This document shows positions 14,918 through 22,300 of a stretch of 23,765 bases of DNA, piece by piece. The stretch spans positions 1-23,765 of the forward strand of contig CALEDJ010000056.1 in NCBI GenBank assembly GCA_937951485.1, given 5' to 3'. Positions within the stretch are counted from its first letter, which is position 1; the number at the start of each line of letters is the position of its first letter. The notes beneath the pieces are model-generated. The model had not been told where the DNA came from. It saw only the letters and a list, made by a program, of their open reading frames with translations, and searched no databases. The position numbers and the translations under genes were made by a program. The DNA is from an uncultured bacterium. GTDB lineage: Bacteria > Hydrogenedentota > Hydrogenedentia > Hydrogenedentales > CAILVY01.

Positions 14918-15844
14918 TTACGGCCACAACGCCATCAACCGCTCGTTCATCGCTGCGACGGTCGCGGCGTCCTTCTCCCCGTCCCACACGGCAATCGCGT
15001 GCCGGAAACGCACCGTATCGCCCGGCGTCAGGGGCATCGGCTCTTTCCACAGGTTGCGCGTGGCCGACAGGTAGGCGAAAGGCTTCTGCATCGTGAACCA
15101 GAGCGCCGGATAGCGCGGGTTGTCGGGATGATCGAACATCGCGACGGTAACACGCCGCCCTTCGGCCACGCCCGTGTACGCGCACCAGGGACCGGGCGTG
15201 AGCCGTTCGTCGCCGCGCACGATTTCCCCCGGCGCGCCCACCGCGTACAGGAACGCGCCGTCCTTGTCCATGGACTCCACGAAACGCATCCCCAGCCCGT
15301 AGTAGTGCGACCCGGTCAACACGACCTCGTCCAACCCTTCAATCGCGGTCAGTTCGGATTCCCAGAAAACCAGCGTGGCGTTGTTTTCCGCGTCGTACAT
15401 GGCGCGAATCAAACGGCGTTCCTCCAAGACCGACACGTCCTTCGCGGTGCGCCACCGCAGCATGTGCGTCACCCCCTGCTTCGGCGGCGCTCCTTTTGTC
15501 GCTCTTGGCGGCGGTGTCAGATGCAGATGCATCTGCCTGCCGCACTCCGGCGTTTCCGACCAGAAACTCTCTCCGTTCACCCCCACGGCAAACATCAGGC
15601 CATGGTGATGCAGATGGTCCTCCGGCGCATCCCGCAGGATATTCGTCCCCGCAGGCGTGAACAGTTCCTGGACATAGGGTTTGAACGGCACATTCCCATG
15701 GCGGTAGCGCAGCAGGACGCGCCACTCGGACTTGAAAACCACCTCCCCGCGTTCCATGGTCACCGAGACCGGGGGGAATTCATCACTCGCGGCGCCCAGC
15801 GCCGCCAGCAATACACTCAACACCGTGCAACTCATCATCGGCAT
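14918..15844 (-). CDS. Secreted DUF6807 / PmoA-like family protein
   Basis: A 308-residue exported protein. ATG 15844 is preceded by GAGG six bases away and encodes a signal peptide (MPMMSCTVLSVLLAALGAAS, then DEF). The family landmark is the His-rich motif D76-HLHHHG-L83, corresponding to the D-H-x-H-H-x-G-L/I motif of proteins annotated as DUF6807 or 'methane oxygenase PmoA'. It is followed by aromatic-rich strands such as GPWCAYTG and YPALWFTMQKPFAYL. Despite the Pfam label there is no reason to expect methane oxidation; these proteins are usually beta-sandwich and occur in polysaccharide-degrading bacteria. The gene follows the propeller gene on the same strand after 112 bases and precedes the permease. 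The biochemical role is unknown. Confidence 0.72.
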   Translation of the reverse strand: MPMMSCTVLSVLLAALGAASDEFPPVSVTMERGEVVFKSEWRVLLRYRHGNVPFKPYVQELFTPAGTNILRDAPEDHLHHHGLMFAVGVNGESFWSETPECGRQMHLHLTPPPRATKGAPPKQGVTHMLRWRTAKDVSVLEERRLIRAMYDAENNATLVFWESELTAIEGLDEVVLTGSHYYGLGMRFVESMDKDGAFLYAVGAPGEIVRGDERLTPGPWCAYTGVAEGRRVTVAMFDHPDNPRYPALWFTMQKPFAYLSATRNLWKEPMPLTPGDTVRFRHAIAVWDGEKDAATVAAMNERLMALWP

Positions 15845-15956
15845 TTTTTCCTCATAATATGCTCTGATATATCTGCGAAACAGGCTTTTTCGCTGCTCTC
15901 CTGAAGACCAGCGTCCTCGTTGTCCCATTTGTTCTGTCTTTGTGCACCTTTCGAGG

Positions 15957-18809
15957 CTATCCGGCGCGTATCTCTGCCGGCGCCGCTCCTGCGCAGAATC
16001 CGTCTTCTGTACCCTGTTCCGGACAATGATAATAGCCGCCGGCATTGTAGAACTGAATCAGCCGCAGAAGTTCAGACAGACTGATTTGCCAATTTTGCGG
16101 GTTATAGTCCGAAGCGTGCGGCGCACACAGATGGTTTGCGCCGGCTCCCGGTATATAACCATCTTCCGTATCGCCTGGAGAATCAGCGCAGTGGTAGCCG
16201 TTGGAGTTGAAGAACTGGATCACACGCAAGAGTTCTGACAGGCTGATTCTGTTGTCGCCATCCCGATCAGCGCTATGGTATGCCGGCTCTCCCGCTCCCT
16301 CACCTTCACCTTCCCCCTCGCCTTCGCCTTCACCTTCTCCCTCGCCTTCACCTTCCCCCTCGCCTTCGCCTTCACCTTCTCCCTCGCCTTCACCTTCCCC
16401 CTCGCCTTCGCCTTCCCCCTCGCCTTCACCTTCCCCCTCGCCTTCCGTTGCATCGAATCGTTTCATCACTTGAAGGCCGCCTTCGTCTTTTCCGGCGACA
16501 TAGAGGTGAAAGCCGTCCGGCGAAACTGCGGCGGCGGCGGCCCCGCGCAAGGCGGTGAAACCGTTCTGATTGTCATAATCTGCGCCGAGAAAGATCAGCC
16601 GCCCTGTGTCGGCGTTTTTCTGGAAGGTGGTTACCGCGTGCGAGAGACTCGCGGGGATATAGGCATACGCGCTGTCAGGCGCCCAGACGCCCGGCAGATG
16701 CCCGTTCATGCCGACAATGCCGCCGACATTGTGTCGGTACTGCTCCAGAAAAAGCAGCGTGCCGGTGGCGAGGTTGCGCTGATATACATTCAGATAAGTG
16801 CTTGTGGTCACCAGCGCAGTACCTCCATCGGGCGAAGTGATGAGGCCTTGGAGGCCTCCCCAGGCAGGGTCCGACATCATGGAAACAAAAGTCAACGCGC
16901 CGTTGGCGGGATTGCGGGAATAGATGTTAATGGCGAAACTGCTCAAAGCGGTGACGTAGACATGACTGCCGTCGGGGCTGACCGTGGCGCGGGTCGGCGT
17001 CATCAATTGGTCGGGACCTGCGCCACTTTCCCGCACCTGAACCAACGTCAGCAGCCCCGACCCGGCGATTCGGGAAAACACGTTGACAGCGTTGGACTGA
17101 TGAGAAGTGACATAAAGGTGCGCGCCGTCCGGCGAACATGCAATAGATGACGGGCGCTTCAGTCGGTCCAGGTTATCTTGTCCGTTCAGGTAGATTTTAA
17201 GAAAGGTAATGCGGCCGGTGTCGGCGTTGCGTGAAAACACGGTCACTGCGTCATCGAGATAGCCGGCACAATAGAGATGGGCACCGTCGGGCGCCACGCA
17301 CAGGCTGCGGACATTGCTTATGCCGCGGATGCCGGGGTTGTTGTTGAATACGCTTTGCACATGGGTGAGCCGGCCCGACACAAGATTGCGCGCGAACACG
17401 ACTATCGCGCTGTCCTCTTCTGAGCCGGCATAGACATGTCTGCCATCCGGCGACATGGCGACAGCAACGATGCCTTCAAGCCCCGGCGGCCCGCCGATGC
17501 CGTCGCGCACCTGTTCGGAAAGAATGACCTGGCCTGTGGTCAGATTGCGCCTGAAGTGAACTACCGCGTCATCCCCCGCGCCGCACACATAAATACTGCG
17601 CCCATCCTGGGAACATGCCGTGGTCCAGGCCATTTTCAGGCCGCCCACGTCGCGCGCTTCAAAAAACGTGGCGAAGTGCGCCAGGTCACCGGTGTCGCTG
17701 TTGCGCGAGAGCACCACCAGGGCCGCGGGCTCAGCCGTGCGGTCCGGGTTGCCGCCGGCGACGGTGTATTCCGCCTGCTGGCACACCGCCAGCAGGTGGT
17801 TGCCGTCCGGCGTCAACGTGATGCCCCGCACTGCGCTCATTCCGGGAACCTGCACCGCATCGTATTCGTAATGCAGCACATCTTTGACATGGGTGAGCAT
17901 CCCTGTATTCGCGTTACGCGCATAGATCACGACCGCATCCCCGTCAAAGGCAGACACATAAACAAAACGCCCGTCGGCGGATATTGTCACGCCATAAGGC
18001 TTGAGCAGCCGGGCGGGGCCGCTGAGATACGTCGCCAACGGCGACAAATCCCCCGTCTCCGCATCCCGTGCCCACGCTGTCAGCGCCGATGCGCCCATCC
18101 GCGCCACATACACATGCTTCCCATCCTGCGACAGCGCCATGCCTGCCGCACCCGTCATGGCGAGCGTATCCTCGAAACGCTGCACAAAATGCAGTTCTCC
18201 CGAAACGATATCCCGACCGAAAACCGCGCCGCCCTTGTCGCTCATGCTTGATACATAAACATGCTTCCCGTCCGGAGAGACCACTATCCAATGCGGATCG
18301 GCCATCCCGCTTATCCCCTCAAAGTGGTTTAAATACGTGTCCAGGAAAACCAGGCGACCCGTCGTCATATCGCGTTCAAAAGCAACCACCGACCGGCTCC
18401 GCGAACCGCATACATACACATGCTTGTCGTCCGGAGAAACAGCGATCCCCCGCGGCCCCATCAACCCCATCACGCCCCCCTCTCCATCCACAAGCACTTC
18501 CGTCAAGGTCAGCACGCCGCTGCCGGAATTCCGGGAAAAAACCGATACGGCATCATCATCCTCCGCACTGACATATAAAAATCTGTCATCGTGCGTGACC
18601 GCCGCGTGCGCGCAACCGTTCAGTCCCACTGCGTCAAAATGCGCTTCCAGCGCGTTCCAATGGCCCGAAGCCGCCATCGCGCCCGGCGTCAACAACGCCG
18701 CCAGCAACCAGACGCCGCAGGTCGCGACGCGACGGGAGCAGTCCGCTCTCCTGCTTTCGAGCCGCCGGACACTCTCAGTCCCTGCTGTGCCTTCATGCCG
18801 TGCCATCAT
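15957..18809 (-). CDS. Secreted double beta-propeller protein with (EG)25 linker and duplicated dockerin-like C-terminus
   Basis: About 950 residues. A long basic N-region and hydrophobic core ([20 protein letters not shown]) form a signal peptide. Fourteen lactonase/YVTN-like repeats follow, each about 50 residues of the form SPDGKHVYV...AVxVFxRNxxTGxLxFL. Fourteen suggests two seven-bladed propellers, and the first 20 mature residues resemble the half-repeat missing from the last blade. Next comes an uninterrupted (EG)25 linker (16445-16296). Then two copies of a calcium-loop/helix unit appear: D850[20 protein letters not shown] and D903[21 protein letters not shown], each ending in a Cys-containing TEDG(Y/F) segment. 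The second loop is degenerate. AGAGGG before 18815 favours starts at ATG 18809 or 18806; 18815 is also possible. It is probably a surface or cell-associated binding protein; enzymatic lactonase activity is not supported. Confidence 0.8.
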   Translation of the reverse strand: MMARHEGTAGTESVRRLESRRADCSRRVATCGVWLLAALLTPGAMAASGHWNALEAHFDAVGLNGCAHAAVTHDDRFLYVSAEDDDAVSVFSRNSGSGVLTLTEVLVDGEGGVMGLMGPRGIAVSPDDKHVYVCGSRSRSVVAFERDMTTGRLVFLDTYLNHFEGISGMADPHWIVVSPDGKHVYVSSMSDKGGAVFGRDIVSGELHFVQRFEDTLAMTGAAGMALSQDGKHVYVARMGASALTAWARDAETGDLSPLATYLSGPARLLKPYGVTISADGRFVYVSAFDGDAVVIYARNANTGMLTHVKDVLHYEYDAVQVPGMSAVRGITLTPDGNHLLAVCQQAEYTVAGGNPDRTAEPAALVVLSRNSDTGDLAHFATFFEARDVGGLKMAWTTACSQDGRSIYVCGAGDDAVVHFRRNLTTGQVILSEQVRDGIGGPPGLEGIVAVAMSPDGRHVYAGSEEDSAIVVFARNLVSGRLTHVQSVFNNNPGIRGISNVRSLCVAPDGAHLYCAGYLDDAVTVFSRNADTGRITFLKIYLNGQDNLDRLKRPSSIACSPDGAHLYVTSHQSNAVNVFSRIAGSGLLTLVQVRESGAGPDQLMTPTRATVSPDGSHVYVTALSSFAINIYSRNPANGALTFVSMMSDPAWGGLQGLITSPDGGTALVTTSTYLNVYQRNLATGTLLFLEQYRHNVGGIVGMNGHLPGVWAPDSAYAYIPASLSHAVTTFQKNADTGRLIFLGADYDNQNGFTALRGAAAAAVSPDGFHLYVAGKDEGGLQVMKRFDATEGEGEGEGEGEGEGEGEGEGEGEGEGEGEGEGEGEGEGEGEGEGEGEGEGAGEPAYHSADRDGDNRISLSELLRVIQFFNSNGYHCADSPGDTEDGYIPGAGANHLCAPHASDYNPQNWQISLSELLRLIQFYNAGGYYHCPEQGTEDGFCAGAAPAEIRAG
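16296..16445 (-). repeat. Hexanucleotide tandem array encoding (Glu-Gly)25
   Basis: Twenty-five in-frame six-base units encode Glu-Gly. Synonymous codons alternate (GAA/GAG and GGC/GGT/GGG/GGA) in an ordered way. A 42-base higher-order unit at 16303-16344 is repeated exactly at 16345-16386 and partially after that, indicating recent segmental duplication. Unit loss or gain keeps the reading frame. Confidence 0.9.
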
Positions 18810-18815
18810 GCTCAT

Positions 18816-19137
18816 CCCTCTCCCGTTCCGCCTCCCCGAAGGGGAACCGGGTTGCCCCTTCCTGCCATCTGTACTGCCGCGGACGCATCGCCCCGTCCTC
18901 CCATGCGCTGTCTTGTCAACCGCACAATAAGACTAATACCTTTATCTTGCTTCACGCAAGGAAAACCGGTTCCATTTCAGCGCAATCCGGTAAGACATTG
19001 AACTATGGTATTGCGCTCTTTACATCCTCCGCGCTGTGCGCCGTTCGGCCAAAGGGCTGCGTACCCTTTTTCACAAGTGCCCGAACAAGACGCATTATAA
19101 GGCCCATTTTGCACCTGCCGGGGAATGGAATCAGCCC
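18816..19137. other. Divergent intergenic region, left part
   Basis: No gene seen. It holds the GGGAGAGGG ribosome site of the propeller gene next to 18815, a minus-strand TATAAT at 19099-19094 without a good -35, and a weak AAAGGG/CCCTTT hairpin at 19051-19069. Confidence 0.4.
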
Positions 19138-19167
19138 TTTACGAAGGAGCATCGCACAGGATATAAT
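19138..19167 (+). promoter_or_regulatory. Candidate promoter for the giant Gly-rich protein gene
   Basis: TTTACG (19138-19143) and a perfect TATAAT (19162-19167) are separated by 18 bases. The predicted start near 19174 gives an untranslated leader of about 180 bases. Confidence 0.5.
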
Positions 19168-19225
19168 TGGTTGAGGGTGGGGACAGGGCAAGATGAACAG
19201 CGCCGTAATCAGCAATAGATATCGG

Positions 19226-19284
19226 CGGTCGCAAGGCTGCGGGTGCGACCGTTTGAGGCGTAACAAACCTTTTTTTCAAAAAGG
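19226..19284 (+). other. Structured leader hairpins, unassigned
   Basis: Two consecutive stems lie in the predicted leader: CGGTCGCA with TGCGACCG (19226-19251, 10-base loop) and CCTTTTT with AAAAAGG (19268-19284). A seven-T run occurs near 19298-19304. No known riboswitch consensus was recognised; cis-regulation or attenuation is possible. Confidence 0.35.
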
Positions 19285-19352
19285 CGGGGGCGTCTCGTTT
19301 TTTTGTGGCTTCTTCTGGTGCGATTTTGGCCCAACACAATAAGGAACACGTC

Positions 19353-22300
19353 ATGAAACAGGGCTGGATTCATGGATTTGCGGCGGCGTGCATGGCGCTT
19401 GCGGGAGCGCTGGCTCCAGCGCCGGCATCGGCGCATGACTACCTCCTGGGCGACAACTGGGCAAACCTGCAGGAACTCGCCGCGGCGATGGAAACAATCA
19501 TGGGCGAACTGATGACGCCGAGCGCAGGACCCGAAGCGGGTTGCAACCTCTGGATCGGCGAATGCGATGTGCCGCCTATCTGGGCGGCCGTCTCCGGCCA
19601 GGCCGGGCCGGGCTGGGTCGGCTATGACCACGGCCGCAACCCGGCCAACAACGCCACGGTCGGCACGGGCATTCTGGATGATCACCATCTGGCCTTGCTG
19701 GATGCCATCCTCGACCCGAACAGTTGCCTCGACGGATTGCATCCGGATGCCGTGGACGCCGTGCGCGCGGCCTTCGCGGCCAATCTCCAGACCGTGATGA
19801 ACACGGAAATGACGGTGCAGCAGGTGCGGATATCGGCGGAACTCCCCTTTCCTCTGCCCAACATAGACCAGCGTGAAGATATCACCACCGGCCGGATGAA
19901 AACCGTCAACCTCGCCGGTCTGTACACCGCCGAGTTCTTCGTGCCGCATCTGTTCAAAGACACTTACAAAGAGGACGGCGTCACCATAGACACCCGGGCG
20001 CTGTTGAGCGAGGCGCATCCTCTGTTGCGCGACGCGCTGGCCAATCTGGGCGCGGCCTACATGACCATCGGCGACTCATATGGCGTCGCCTATTGGCAGG
20101 CCTTTATGGGCCGGCTCGCGCTGAGTTTCGTGGTGGAACTGCTGCCCGGCCTGCTGGCGCAACTCGGCAAGGACGCCGACAATCCCAAGGCCGATGCATC
20201 CTGGGGGATCATGCTCAACGGACTCTCCGAAGAAGCCATCAAAGCATCTCTGGACATCGGTGACACCAAGGCCCTGTGCCCGCCGTGGGGCAACGTGCCC
20301 AATCTCGACCAGACCGTCCGCATCGAGGGCATTGACATCATTGGAACGGTGGATGTGCGCATTCGACTCGAAGATTGGCGGCTCTGCAACACCCTGAACG
20401 GCATGGCCGGCACCTTCACATGCGGTAACTATGTTTGCTTGACGAGCCTGCTGTCCGCCACGGACGGCGGCGATCTGAACGGCGATCTCCGAAGCAATCT
20501 GACATCCTTCCGGGAGGCGGGCGGCGTGCTGGAAGGATTTCTCCACCGCGAGAGCGCCTGGTTCCCCGCCGCGCTGATCATCGCGCAGCAGCCCCAAGGC
20601 AGCGCCGGCGCGTGGAACACCAACGAATTCCCCATTTCCGTGGGCATGGAATACGGCGTCAATCCCACCCATGTCTTCACGTGGTTCACTGGAACTGATC
20701 CCGATAACCTCGCCCAGAACGGCATGCCGTCCAACAGCAGCACGGCGGTCCTGCAGGATCTGGTTCCCGGCGTCAATTACGCCAAAGTCTTTGTGAATGT
20801 GGGCGAAATCTGCGGCACAGAAGCCATCTGGTCGGAGATGGTAGAAATTGATATCCGCCCCCTGGTCATCATCGAGCATCCCCCCGCCGAGGTCGTTCTG
20901 GTGATTGGAGAATTCACCTGGTTGGACCTGGTGGAAGCCGAAATCTACGATTACAGCGGCCTGACCTACCAGTGGTTCCGCCGTCCGGGATTGACCGGCG
21001 AATTCCTGCCCTACGGCGATCCCACCAGCGACGGCAATCTCTTCTTCAACGGGGTGTCCTTTGATGACGCCGGTTATTATTTCTGCCGCGTCACATCCGA
21101 TCTCTACGGCCATTCCGTGGATTCCACGGTGATGCAGGTCTTCGTTTCGGCATATTCCACCAAAATCTACGATGCCTGGGAAGGCGCGGGACCGCAAGGC
21201 GCGCTGATAGTCGCCGACGCCGAAGACACGGAAATCATCATTGACACCGACAACCTCACCCTCAGCATCACGGATGGCCCGGTTTTCACGGGCGAAGAGG
21301 AGATCGGCGTCGCCGTCTTCCGTTTTGAAGAGGTCTATGTGGAATCCGGCGCCGTCTTCGTGTTCGGATCGCGTCCGCTGTCCATCGTTTCCGCAGGCAA
21401 CATGGTCTGGGCGGTGCCGCTCGTGGCGCCGCCGGGACAACTCGGCGGCGGCACGGGCGGCACGGGCGGCGCGGGCGGCGCAGGCGGCGCGGGCGGCGCA
21501 GGCGGCACGGGCGGTCGTGGCGGTTCCGGCGGCGCAGGCGGCGCGGGCGGCAAGGACCTCCTGCACGCCGACGGATGGTCCGGCGGCGCAGGATCGAACG
21601 GCGTCCCGGGGGATGCCGGCGCGGACGGCGGCATGGGGAGCGCCGGGCAACCCGGCCAGGCGGGCGCGCTTGGCTTCGCGGGTCTGGGATCCGGAGGCTT
21701 CGGTGCGCCGGCGGTCGAAAACGATGGCGTATCGTGGGGCTTCGGAGGCACCGGCGGCTATCGTCCCACCGGCGCGGGCACGGGCGGCCGTGGTGGCAAC
21801 TATGGAAGATATCTTACCAGCCCCGATGCGGATGCCGGCGGCAACGGCGACCCGGGCCAGGCCGGCGCCACTGCTATCCCCGGCGGCCCCGGCAGGCCGG
21901 GCAACATGGGCGGCAATGCCGAATTCACTGTCGCCGCGGATACGCTGGCGCTTGCCGGCGGCAATGGCGGCGGCGGCGGTTCCGGCGGCGCGGGCGGCGG
22001 CGGTGGCGGCGGCGGTCAGGGCGGCGCAGGGGGCGGCGGCGGCGGGGGCGGTGGTGGCGGCGCCATGGGTTATGTCGGACGCCAGGGTGGCGCAGGCGGC
22101 GGCGGTGGCACGGGCGGGGGCGGCGGGGGCGGCGGCGGCGGCGCGGGCGGCGCGGGCGGTTCCGGCGGTTCGAGCGGCAACATCATGGGTGCGTTCGGTA
22201 TCGCCGGCGCATCCGGCAGCGGCGGCGCAACGCCCCCGAATGGCCCCTCCGGCAATCCATCGTCTTCACGGAATGTCGGCGGCACCGGCGGCGGTGAATT

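Noticed and set aside
15854-15882. TATTAT/TGTTTC as promoter of the DUF6807 gene
   Set aside because: The -35 match is poor and the -10 would overlap the ribosome site; cotranscription with the upstream propeller gene is as likely.
16296-16445. Repeat array considered as CRISPR
   Set aside because: Contiguous six-base units without spacers, in frame and coding for Glu-Gly.
20076-21650. 524-codon open frame antisense to the giant surface protein
   Set aside because: The opposite strand has a signal peptide, Ig-like domain and a continuous frame; this one begins in the Gly-rich repeats and is Ala/Arg repeats at its N-terminus.
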